From positions 1 through 64,000 of the forward strand of contig JAHBTW010000004.1 of the NCBI GenBank assembly GCA_019638385.1: 64,000 nt of DNA. The letters run 5' to 3'. Of the stretch, positions 9,201 to 16,094 are shown in pieces. Each line of letters opens with the position of its first letter. Position 1 is the stretch's first letter. The notes under the pieces were generated by a model. It was not told where the DNA came from, did not search any database, and saw nothing but the letters and a program-made list of their open reading frames with translations. The translations under genes were made by a program, and so were the position numbers. This DNA is from Saprospiraceae bacterium. GTDB taxonomy: Bacteria; Bacteroidota; Bacteroidia; Chitinophagales; Saprospiraceae.

Positions 9201-10363
9201 TTGATGAAATTGTCATGCAGGCCGTTTGTGCTGCCCTTTTGTTGTTGGTAATTGACAAAAGATTTGTTCTCTGCTGTCAGGTGAAACAAGCCGCCGCCCA
9301 TAGTGCCGAACCAGATATCGCCGGCCCGATCCTCGATAGCGGCTATCACGAGATTCTGATTAGGGTCAACGGGCGATGCATCGGGGATAAAATGCTGAAT
9401 GACCTGATGTTTCCTATCCAATATCCAAAAATCAATGCCTCCGGCTATGTAAACCCCGGAGGGTGTTGGGGTATAAGTGGCCAGAGTCGAAATATTCACT
9501 GCCGGAACATGTTTCATCCCCCGGTTTGCATCATACAAAAACAGCCTCCCCGATGCACAAATCCAAACTTCTCCTTTTTCCGATCGCGATATTCGTTCCA
9601 CCACAAGGTTTTGACGTTCAGTGGACGATCCGTTGACCAACACATGCCGGAAGCGCTCGGTTTTTTTGTCAAACTGCATCAATCCAATTCCCCAATAACC
9701 CACGAGCAGTTGCCCATCGGCTGTTTCACCTATTGCGCTCACCTCCTGTATGGATTGAGTGTATAAAAGTGGTGAAGGTGAAAAGGGGTCTTGATGAAGG
9801 TGGGCCGTGAAACGATTGCCCTGGAGGTCAAACCGGTTCAATCCGTGAAATGTCCCCACCCATATCACGCCCGCTTCGTCTTCAAAAACCGCCCGCACAT
9901 GGTCGTGACTAATGCTGTGCTCGTCATCGGGGTTGTGCCGGAAATGCCGGAAGCTTTCGGTAGCCGGGTCGTAGCGGTTCAGCCCGCCGTCGGTAGCGAT
10001 CCAAATATGGCCTTGCCGGTCTTCCAATAGGGCATTGATCTGGTTGCTGCTGATACTGAAGGGATCGTCGGGCTGATGTCGGAAGGTCTTGAATTGAATC
10101 CCGTCGAACCGGCTCAGGCCGTCATTTGTGCCGATCCAGATAAAGCCCTGCCGGTCTTGCAACAGCGCATTGACAAAATTATCCGGCAATCCGTGTTGGA
10201 GGGTGAATTGTTTCGCCCGGTAAGCGTTGCTTTGATCAGCGGCTGCAGTGCTTTTTTGTACAGCGCTATTCTGGGCAAAAAGTAAGCAATGGGAAAAAAG
10301 CAGCAGGCCAATCATTGGAGAAATGAATGACAAGAATCTGCTTGAATGTTGCCCCAAAAACAT
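6230..10363 (-). CDS. Hybrid two-component sensor/regulator (HTCS) with AraC output
   Basis: About 1,377 residues from the ATG at 10363, chosen because a signal peptide follows (another ATG lies at 10405). The order is: ~700 residues of Reg_prop β-propeller repeats (many IWIGT and GLNRYD motifs); a Y_Y_Y domain (~745-810); one membrane span (~820-842); a HisKA domain with phospho-accepting H880 in LTHEFRTP; a HATPase domain with DTGAGIAD and GEGTGIGLA; a receiver with D1176 in IISDVMMPEKDG; and a C-terminal AraC-type helix-turn-helix (KVGFNDPGYFSKLF). This is the full HTCS layout, which senses a periplasmic ligand and controls transcription. Most studied HTCS proteins sit by polysaccharide-use loci; no glycan-uptake genes are visible nearby. 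It is probably read together with the gene at 10469-11251, 105 bases upstream. Confidence 0.93.
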   Translation of the reverse strand: MFLGQHSSRFLSFISPMIGLLLFSHCLLFAQNSAVQKSTAAADQSNAYRAKQFTLQHGLPDNFVNALLQDRQGFIWIGTNDGLSRFDGIQFKTFRHQPDDPFSISSNQINALLEDRQGHIWIATDGGLNRYDPATESFRHFRHNPDDEHSISHDHVRAVFEDEAGVIWVGTFHGLNRFDLQGNRFTAHLHQDPFSPSPLLYTQSIQEVSAIGETADGQLLVGYWGIGLMQFDKKTERFRHVLVNGSSTERQNLVVERISRSEKGEVWICASGRLFLYDANRGMKHVPAVNISTLATYTPTPSGVYIAGGIDFWILDRKHQVIQHFIPDASPVDPNQNLVIAAIEDRAGDIWFGTMGGGLFHLTAENKSFVNYQQQKGSTNGLHDNFINALAEEEEDLVWVGSRRQGISIFDRKNSSFSPLPNYLDYPIGLKTKEISALYRDRDQNIWIGTWGAGLHLYRPSERVFQYFLQNRSDTTSLSDNFVTDILQTAEGEIWVGTTLGLAVLFTEDDVKKGQFKQYRYDPAIPGYLNHYRITCIRQIKSGQIWIGTMDGLQLYDRQKETFTLYLQKPNKPGTLSNNAIKCIFEDRKGRLWIGTAGGLNLLDTKQGSFRHFPGMGELSDGNIAGIREDDKGFLWVATKKGIAQLDPDGMTYKFYDDRDGLDNHSFNPKAFFRSPHSGMIYAGGRNGLSVFAPGSIRDNPFAPPVWITGLKKYASRKGKTTETIVKGMARRSKIELSHWENIMAFELTSLNFRNPEKNQFAYRLVGFNDNWIYIGTQRKITFTNLDAGAYTLQVKAGNNDGVWNETPTELTIVVHPPWWKTWWAYGLYGLLLFAIIYGLRRYELNRQRLAFHLEAEKSEATRLKELDAFKSRLYTNLTHEFRTPLTVILGMVNQIRNEPKKYLAEGARLIETNGRNLLRLINQLLDLSKLENNAFQLHIQQGDIVPYLRYVTESFQTYANGRNLSLRFVTTLESLMMDFDEEQIKQIMNNLISNALKFTLSGGHVVVRLAEEDGRLKIEVRDTGAGIADKDLPHVFDRFYQVDGSHTREGEGTGIGLAHTLELVKVMGGQISVESELGKGSTFKVSLPVTRNAPVNDGAIAELPVASIDMPEVFQQAPVLKSHSLPQLLIIEDNPDVVVYLKSCLDNLYQIDVAYNGKIGIEKALENVPDLIISDVMMPEKDGYEVCNTLKTDERSSHIPIILLTAKANAASKITGLRRGADAYLTKPFDKEELLVRLEMLVERQKRMVAYFSKNLLLAPPAAQEPEAAIQVEDAFMQKVRQIVADNYSNEDFGLPQLCQKIGMSRSQLFRKMQALSNTSPSDFIRSYRLNKAKTLLETTELNVSEVAWKVGFNDPGYFSKLFLEEFGFLPSATNK

Positions 10364-10468
10364 GTTTGTTTTTTTTCGAATGAATCTGTCATTCGGATAC
10401 CCCATCGGGATAGTGTTGCAATGATCAACGTATTTAGCTCAGTAAAGGTAGTCGAGTCGATACCGTCT

Positions 10469-11251
10469 CTATTCCGGCGTTACCCACTGTCCGTTTCGCA
10501 GCTTTTTCCATGCCGGATCGCCGGGATTTTGGAAAAAAGCTTCGGTTTCGTGGATGCGCATGGTTATTTCCCGGGCTTCGTCGTAAAGCAGTACATATTC
10601 CGAAGTAACTTCCTGTATGGAAAAGGTGGTAAATGCCTCGCCGTCCGCATTGTATTCTGTAAAGGAACTATCATTATCGAATACAAAGGTGCTGTACAAG
10701 CCGTTTGCATCCGGTTGTGATAGCCAAACGGCATAGCCGCCGTGCGCCGCCGTCACGCGCTCGAGTAAAGTAACAGAGAGCGCCTCCTCCGCGGTGGGAT
10801 CCATATCGGCAGTCGTATTATCGTCGCCTCCGCCGCCGCTCAGTACAGCGATCAGTACAATCAGCAGCAGCACGGCCCCGCCGCCCATGAGCAGCCACTT
10901 GAGTTTGCTGCCGGAAGCTGCAGCGGGTGCGGCCTTTCTGGCAGGCGCGGCGGCCGTAGCTGCCGATTGTTTCCACATGCCTGCCTGGGCCATATATTCG
11001 GGGGTCAGTTGAGGTAAAATTTTGAGGATGGCATCGTTCACCTTGGCGCGCTCCAATGCGGCGGTTTGGCTGTCCATGGTGCCGCGGATCACCTCGTCCT
11101 GGATGCCGCGCATCCTGTTGCGCAGCATCACGAGGGTGTCTATCACATCGGCATTGTTTTCTTTGACGTATTTGTAAAGTTCTTCGAGTGACCTTTCGGT
11201 TTCGCCTTCGGCTATCAGTTCGCGAATTTGGTCAATTAACGTCATTGCCAT
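10469..11251 (-). CDS. EAD11-like effector-associated domain protein with one membrane span
   Basis: 260 residues. Residues 1-~85 (MTLIDQIRELIAEGETE ... LVMLRNRMRGIQDEVIRGTM ... ILKILPQL) resemble effector-associated domain 11, a small helical adaptor domain known from bacterial conflict and signalling proteins, especially in Bacteroidota. An Ala/Pro-rich linker leads to a membrane helix (LKWLLMGGGAVLLLIVLIAV, ~120-140) and then a ~110-residue domain of unknown kind, probably periplasmic. The domain call rests on pattern recognition only. The gene has its own good promoter (11278-11308) and may be read together with the downstream hybrid sensor. EAD11 is usually fused to, or sits beside, a protease or NTPase effector; here the partner part is an unknown extracytoplasmic domain. 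Confidence 0.65.
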   Translation of the reverse strand: MAMTLIDQIRELIAEGETERSLEELYKYVKENNADVIDTLVMLRNRMRGIQDEVIRGTMDSQTAALERAKVNDAILKILPQLTPEYMAQAGMWKQSAATAAAPARKAAPAAASGSKLKWLLMGGGAVLLLIVLIAVLSGGGGDDNTTADMDPTAEEALSVTLLERVTAAHGGYAVWLSQPDANGLYSTFVFDNDSSFTEYNADGEAFTTFSIQEVTSEYVLLYDEAREITMRIHETEAFFQNPGDPAWKKLRNGQWVTPE

Positions 11252-11277
11252 TATATTTTACGGGTTAAGAGGAAGCC

Positions 11278-11308
11278 CAAATGTAAAGTTATTTTTTATA
11301 AGTGCAAA
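11278..11308 (-). promoter_or_regulatory. Promoter of the EAD11-like gene
   Basis: On the minus strand TTTG (11308-11305) and TACATTTG (11285-11278) match the phylum consensus with 19 bases between. The predicted start of transcription is ~20 bases before the ATG at 11251. Confidence 0.65.
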
Positions 11309-11529
11309 AGACGCCGGAGCCGTGCGGCCCCGGCGGGTAATGGATTTTGCGTGTTTTGCCATTGACTGTTCGAGCGACTTCGTCAGTTGGCTGAATTGGT
11401 GTCGCTCAGGGTATCTATTTGGGGAAGCAGAGAAAGGTTACCCACCCGTCATTTGCACACTTCCACTCTGGCCCGCCAACGATAATCTTCTTACTTTCGG
11501 CCTTTATTTGTTGGAAAACAAAATCAACC

Positions 11530-12126
11530 ATGTTCACAGGAATCATAGAAGCCCTCGGTACGGTAAGCGCCATAGAGCGGGAAGGCAGCAACGTGCATTT
11601 CACCATTGCGTCGCCGGTTTCGTCCGAATTGAAAATTGACCAAAGCCTGTCGCACAACGGCGTGTGCCTCACCGTGGTGGGACTGAGCGAAGGCGCGCAC
11701 CGCGTCACGGCAGTGGAGGAAACCCTGCTTCGCTCCAATCTCGGCGCGCTGCGCCCCGGCGACCCCGTCAACCTCGAACGGGCCATGCGCTCCGACGGCC
11801 GGTTGGACGGGCACATCGTGCAGGGCCATGTGGACACTACCGGCATCTGTACCGCAGTGGATGTGCTCGACGGAAGCTGGTATTACCGCTTCGAATACGA
11901 ACCCAACCCCGAACATCTGCTGGTGGACAAAGGCTCCGTGTGCGTCAACGGGGTGAGTCTCACCGTTGTCAATCCCGACGAGCGCTCCTTTTCGGTGGCC
12001 ATCATTCCCTACACTTATGAGCACACGAATTTTAAAGCCCTGCAGCCGGGCGACCGCGTGAATCTGGAATTCGACATCATCGGCAAGTACATTGCCCGGT
12101 ATGTGCAGTTGTATTTGCGGCCTTGA
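11530..12126 (+). CDS. ribE: Riboflavin synthase, alpha subunit
   Basis: 198 residues. It catalyses the last step of riboflavin synthesis, joining two 6,7-dimethyl-8-ribityllumazine molecules into riboflavin plus a pyrimidine. The protein shows the two tandem lumazine-binding halves of the family: MFTGIIEALG at the N terminus, SHNGVCLTV and DGHIVQGHVD in half one; VNGVSLTV and IIPYTYEHTN in half two. The start is set at 11530 because MFTGIIE is the invariant family N terminus; in-frame sequence upstream is not conserved. It stands alone, with no other rib genes nearby, as is common in this phylum. No FMN riboswitch was recognised upstream. Confidence 0.95.
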   Translation: MFTGIIEALGTVSAIEREGSNVHFTIASPVSSELKIDQSLSHNGVCLTVVGLSEGAHRVTAVEETLLRSNLGALRPGDPVNLERAMRSDGRLDGHIVQGHVDTTGICTAVDVLDGSWYYRFEYEPNPEHLLVDKGSVCVNGVSLTVVNPDERSFSVAIIPYTYEHTNFKALQPGDRVNLEFDIIGKYIARYVQLYLRP

Positions 12127-12135
12127 GTACTTAAT

Positions 12136-12197
12136 AGCTTCGAGCTTCGAGCTGTGAGTTTATACAACTCGTAGCTCGTAGCTCACAACTCGCAGCT
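12136..12197. repeat. Intergenic inverted repeat of the agctcg/agctgt family
   Basis: Two facing arms built from short agctcg/agctgtgag units flank a tataca loop between ribE and porZ. The same word pattern recurs in other intergenic gaps at 16057-16081, 23693-23712 and 63961-63975, and a related gttgtgagtt form is at 26441-26491. Confidence 0.6.
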
Positions 12198-12297
12198 AAC
12201 TTGGTTCCCCATGTCCTAAATTCCCCCGCGCAAGCAATATTGCCCCGGCGGGCCGGGTTAATTCAGTCAAATTCCTATCCTGAGAAATACTTTCGCT

Positions 12298-14643
12298 ATG
12301 CGTAGTTTTTTACCTCTTTTGCTCCTGCTTTTTGCTGCCGCTACCGTCCACAGCCAAAGTCCGCTGGCACTGGGCCAATGGCGTTCGCACCTGCCTTTTC
12401 AGTTCGGCCGGTCGGTGACCCAAAGCAATACCAAGATTTTTTATGCCGCCGATCAGGCTCTGCTCAGTTTGGACAAAAGCGACCTGTCGGCAGAGTTTCT
12501 CACCAAAACCGAAGGGCTTAGCAACAGCGGTATTGATTTGGTGAAATACCATCCCGGCAGCGATATTCTGGCCGTTATTTACAACAACAGCGTAATAGAC
12601 CTCGTCAAAACCAATGAGATCGTTACGCTCAACCAGATTCGGAATTTTACCAACCTGCCCGGCCAAAAAAAAATCAACGGAGCGTTTACCCTCGGCGCAG
12701 CGCAATTGTACCTCGCGGCCAGCTACGGCGTGTCGCTGATCAATCTGGCCCGCGACGAATTTGAATTCACCACCTTCACCGGTATTCCCGTCAATAGTGT
12801 GGCGGTATTGGACAACCGGATATATGCCGCCACCGATGAGGGCATTTACCGCTCTCCCGTTACCGGCGCCAACATCGCCGATTTTGACAACTGGAGCCTG
12901 CTCGGGCCCGCCGAGGGCTTTCCCGGCGATTACCAATCCAAAGCGCTCGCCGTGTGGAACGGCCGTTTGTACGCCGATGTCAGCAACGGGGTTTTTAAAA
13001 TAGAAAATCAAAGCATCGAATTGATACACGCCGAACCGGGCACAGCGCTGCGCTTCATCAGCGGAGAGGGCTCGCGGCTCTTTGCGGGCTTCGGCAATTG
13101 CAATGCCTTCGGTTGTACCAATGCCAAAGTGTTTTATTTTGAATCCAATGGCAACAGCGGCCAAATGGCTACGGGCTGTGTGAGCGTGCCGTTTTACGCA
13201 CTCGAAGACCAACAGGGTCGGGTGTGGTTTGCCGACGGCTTCAACGGCTTCCGCTATGTGCCCGGCGTGGCCGACCCCAACTGCCGTCTGCTCAATTTCA
13301 ATACCCCCCGCACCCCCAACAACTATCAGATCACAGTGCGCAACAGCGAAGTGTGGGTGGCCGCCGGCGGGGTGGATATTACCTTCTCCGCAAGAGGGTC
13401 GCGGCAGGGCTTTTATTCGCTCATTGACGGCATCTGGACGCCGTACACCCCCGACACCCGCGCCGAACTGCGCGGCGAAAACCCCAACGACATCAACGAC
13501 GATCTCACCGATTTTCTCGCTCTGGCTTTTCACCCCTCCAACGGGAAGCTCTATGCCGGCTCCTTTCGCGAAGGCTTGATCGAGTTCGACGGCGAAACCA
13601 TGAATCTTTACAACAAAAATAATTCTACGCTCGGCCCGGCCATCGGCGACATCACGCGCACGCGCATCGGCGGTCTGGCCTTTGATCGCGACGACAACCT
13701 GTGGATCGCCAACCACCGCGCAGAGCGCCCCATTTCAGTGCTCAAAAAGGACGGTACCTGGCAAAGTTTTGCTGCCGACTGCGGCCTCACCGAAATACAC
13801 CAAACGGTCATAGACCCCGCCGGCAACAAGTGGTTCGTGTCCAGCAATTCCGCTTCGGGCGTGATGGTATTTCACGAAGGCGCCCTCGACGTGAACGGCG
13901 ACGAACGCTGCCGCATCATCACCCAATCCAACAGCGAAATGCCTACCAACCTCGCCAATTGCGTAGCAGTTGATCTTGACGGCGATGTGTGGGTGGGCAC
14001 GGCGCAAGGGGTGGTGATTTTTGAATGTGGCGACCCCTTCAACACCGCCTGTGTCGGCTCTCTTCGCCGGGTGGAGCGCAACGGCTTCCTCGGTTTGCTG
14101 CTCGAATCAGATGACGTACTCACCATCGCCGTGGACGGCGCCGACCGCAAATGGGTGGGCACCCGCAACGGCGTTTATTTGTTATCACCTACCGGCGAAG
14201 AGGAAATTGCGCATTTCACTACCGAAAATTCGCCCCTGCCCGACAACACCGTGCTCGCCGTCGGCATTGACGCGCGCAGCGGTGAAGTGTATTTCGGCAC
14301 CCTGCGCGGCATCGTCTCTTACCGCTCCAACGCTACCGAAGGCAGCCGCTTTCAGGTTGACCCCGTGAAGGTGTTTCCCAATCCGGTGCGGCCGGAATAC
14401 GAAGGCCCCATTGCCATCAAAGGGCTTACCCGCGATGCCATTGTAAAAATTACGGATATCAGCGGCCAGTTGATTTACGAAACCACTGCGCTCGGTGGAC
14501 AGGCCATCTGGGATGGCCGCGACTATACCGGGCGTCGGGCGCAAACGGGCGTTTATTTGGTGTTCGTGGTGAGCAACCCGCGCTTCGCCGGCTTCGCCGG
14601 CAAACCAGAAACGGCTACGGCTAAGATTCTTTTTGTGAATTAA
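12298..14643 (+). CDS. porZ: PorZ-like type IX secretion system component
   Basis: 781 residues. A signal peptide (MRSFLPLLLLLFAAATVHS) is followed by a PorZ-type N-terminal region (GQWRSHLP, KTEGLSNSGIDLVKYHP, VIYNNSVIDLV). The body is β-propeller-like with repeats such as VWVGTAQG, KWVGTRNGVYLLSP and VYFGTLRGIVSY. The C-terminal ~90 residues (VFPNPVRPEYEGPI ... WDGRDYTGRRAQTGVYLVFV) resemble a sorting domain. In Porphyromonas gingivalis PorZ is a surface part of the T9SS attachment complex, about the same length, and helps transfer cargo to anionic LPS. Its presence fits the several T9SS clients in this window. It is convergent with bshA, with only 4 bases between stops. The main alternative is an ordinary propeller-containing T9SS client. 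Confidence 0.8.
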   Translation: MRSFLPLLLLLFAAATVHSQSPLALGQWRSHLPFQFGRSVTQSNTKIFYAADQALLSLDKSDLSAEFLTKTEGLSNSGIDLVKYHPGSDILAVIYNNSVIDLVKTNEIVTLNQIRNFTNLPGQKKINGAFTLGAAQLYLAASYGVSLINLARDEFEFTTFTGIPVNSVAVLDNRIYAATDEGIYRSPVTGANIADFDNWSLLGPAEGFPGDYQSKALAVWNGRLYADVSNGVFKIENQSIELIHAEPGTALRFISGEGSRLFAGFGNCNAFGCTNAKVFYFESNGNSGQMATGCVSVPFYALEDQQGRVWFADGFNGFRYVPGVADPNCRLLNFNTPRTPNNYQITVRNSEVWVAAGGVDITFSARGSRQGFYSLIDGIWTPYTPDTRAELRGENPNDINDDLTDFLALAFHPSNGKLYAGSFREGLIEFDGETMNLYNKNNSTLGPAIGDITRTRIGGLAFDRDDNLWIANHRAERPISVLKKDGTWQSFAADCGLTEIHQTVIDPAGNKWFVSSNSASGVMVFHEGALDVNGDERCRIITQSNSEMPTNLANCVAVDLDGDVWVGTAQGVVIFECGDPFNTACVGSLRRVERNGFLGLLLESDDVLTIAVDGADRKWVGTRNGVYLLSPTGEEEIAHFTTENSPLPDNTVLAVGIDARSGEVYFGTLRGIVSYRSNATEGSRFQVDPVKVFPNPVRPEYEGPIAIKGLTRDAIVKITDISGQLIYETTALGGQAIWDGRDYTGRRAQTGVYLVFVVSNPRFAGFAGKPETATAKILFVN

Positions 14644-14647
14644 TCCC

Positions 14648-15790
14648 TCAAAGCACCTGCATCGTACTCGCGGTGAGTACTTCCTCGTAATATTGCTCGT
14701 ACTGCGGTAGGATGATACTGATATCGAAGCGCTTGGCCTGCGCCAGAGCGGCGGCGCGAAAGCGCTGTAAGGTCTCGTCGTTACTCAGAATGTGGAGGGC
14801 GTTGCGGGCCATGTCTTCCACATCGCCCACCTCGCTGAGGAAACCGGTTTCACCCTGAATATTTACTTCGGGCACGCCGCCGGCGTTGGAAGAGATGACC
14901 GGCACTTCGCAAGCCATTGCCTCTAAGGCTGCCAACCCGAAACTCTCGCTTTCAGAAGGCAGGATAAACAGATCGGATACCGCGAGCAACTCTTCAATGG
15001 CATCCTGTTTGCCGAGGAAACGCACCTCGTGGCAGAGTTCCAATTTGCGACACAATTCCTCCATGGCGTATCGTTCCGGCCCGTCGCCGATGAGCAGCAG
15101 CTTGGACGGCGTATGTTCGTGTATGCGCTTGAACACCTGAACCACGTCTTCCACCCGCTTCACTTTGCGGAAGTTGGAAGTGTGTACGATGATGCGCTCC
15201 CCGTTGGGGGCAATGGCTTTTTTGAAATGGTCTTTGTCGGATTTTGAAAATCGATCGAAATCAATGAAGTTGTAAATGACCCGGATGTCGCGCTCAATAT
15301 CGAAGTATTCGCAGGTTTCCTTCCGCAGACTCTCAGACACAGCCGTGACCCCGTCGGATTTATTGATGGAAAACTGCACCACCGGCGCGAATGCTTTGTT
15401 GTTGCCCACCAGCGTGATGTCGGTGCCGTGCAGGGTCGTCACCACCGGCACATAGCGCCCCTGCGTGAGCAATATTTTTTTGGCAATATACGCCACCGTA
15501 GCGTGCGGAATGGCGTAATGAACGTGCAAGAGGTCTAAGTTTTCAAACTTCACCACGTCCACCATCTTACTGGCTAAGGCCGTATCGTAGGGCGGGTACT
15601 CAAACAAGGGATAATCCTCGCCGGATACCTCGTGAAAAAATACGTTCTCGTGAAAAGCCGAAAGCCGGGGCGGTCGCCGGTAAGTGATGAAATGTACCTG
15701 ATGGCCGTGCCGGGCAAGCCCCAGCCCTAATTCCGTGGCCATCACGCCGCTGCCGCCATAAGTGGGGTAACATACAATACCTATTCTCAT
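14648..15790 (-). CDS. bshA: N-acetyl-alpha-D-glucosaminyl L-malate synthase (bacillithiol step 1)
   Basis: 380 residues. It is a GT4 glycosyltransferase that joins UDP-GlcNAc to L-malate, the first step to bacillithiol, the thiol used here instead of glutathione. Diagnostic sequence: MRIGIVCYPTYGGSGVMATE at the N terminus, HVHYAIPHA, LHGTDITLVG, HTSNFRKVKR, LLIGDGPER and the E-x7-E motif in ESFGLAALEAMACEVP. The start is set at 15790 because MRIGIVCYPT is the family N terminus; the in-frame sequence upstream is low-complexity and unlike BshA. The later genes bshB and bshC are not in the window. The 304 bases upstream (15791-16094) hold the terminator and repeat listed separately and no clear promoter. 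Confidence 0.95.
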   Translation of the reverse strand: MRIGIVCYPTYGGSGVMATELGLGLARHGHQVHFITYRRPPRLSAFHENVFFHEVSGEDYPLFEYPPYDTALASKMVDVVKFENLDLLHVHYAIPHATVAYIAKKILLTQGRYVPVVTTLHGTDITLVGNNKAFAPVVQFSINKSDGVTAVSESLRKETCEYFDIERDIRVIYNFIDFDRFSKSDKDHFKKAIAPNGERIIVHTSNFRKVKRVEDVVQVFKRIHEHTPSKLLLIGDGPERYAMEELCRKLELCHEVRFLGKQDAIEELLAVSDLFILPSESESFGLAALEAMACEVPVISSNAGGVPEVNIQGETGFLSEVGDVEDMARNALHILSNDETLQRFRAAALAQAKRFDISIILPQYEQYYEEVLTASTMQVL

Positions 15791-15931
15791 GTTTCCTGCC
15801 GATTGATTGGTACTGCCGGGGCCGCTACGATCACGCGCTGCAAGGCGTGGCCGCGAGTTGGCCGTCGGCTCATTAGCCGCCCGCTCGTGGCGGGCTGTTT
15901 TCGATACAATTAAAGTGAGACAAAAGTTTAA

Positions 15932-15966
15932 AATAAAAAGGGCGCTCCTGGTAAGAGAAGCGCCCC
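15932..15966 (-). terminator. Rho-independent terminator after the MAM-like T9SS gene
   Basis: On the minus strand a hairpin with stem gggcgct/agcgccc is followed by a T-rich run. It lies ~130 bases past the stop of the gene at 16095-19589 and upstream of bshA. Confidence 0.7.
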
Positions 15967-16056
15967 CGTTATATTTCACCTTGTTATTTGTTTGCGATCT
16001 AAAAGGTTCAAGCGCCAAAGCTCCGCTCTTGTGGAGTACCCTTTGGTAAAACTCAA

Positions 16057-16081
16057 AGCTCGTAGATCGCGGCTCGCAGCT
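16057..16081. repeat. Intergenic agctcg-type repeat
   Basis: Another copy of the word pattern seen at 12136-12197 (agctcgtagatcgcgg then ctcgcagct), just downstream of the stop at 16095. Confidence 0.5.
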
Positions 16082-16094
16082 TTTTACAATTTTT

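Noticed and set aside
11260..11529. FMN riboswitch upstream of ribE
   Set aside because: I could not find the conserved RFN-element sequences or its multi-stem layout in this stretch.
12310..13716. 468-codon open frame opposite porZ
   Set aside because: No family resemblance, complete overlap with a recognised gene and no promoter of its own.
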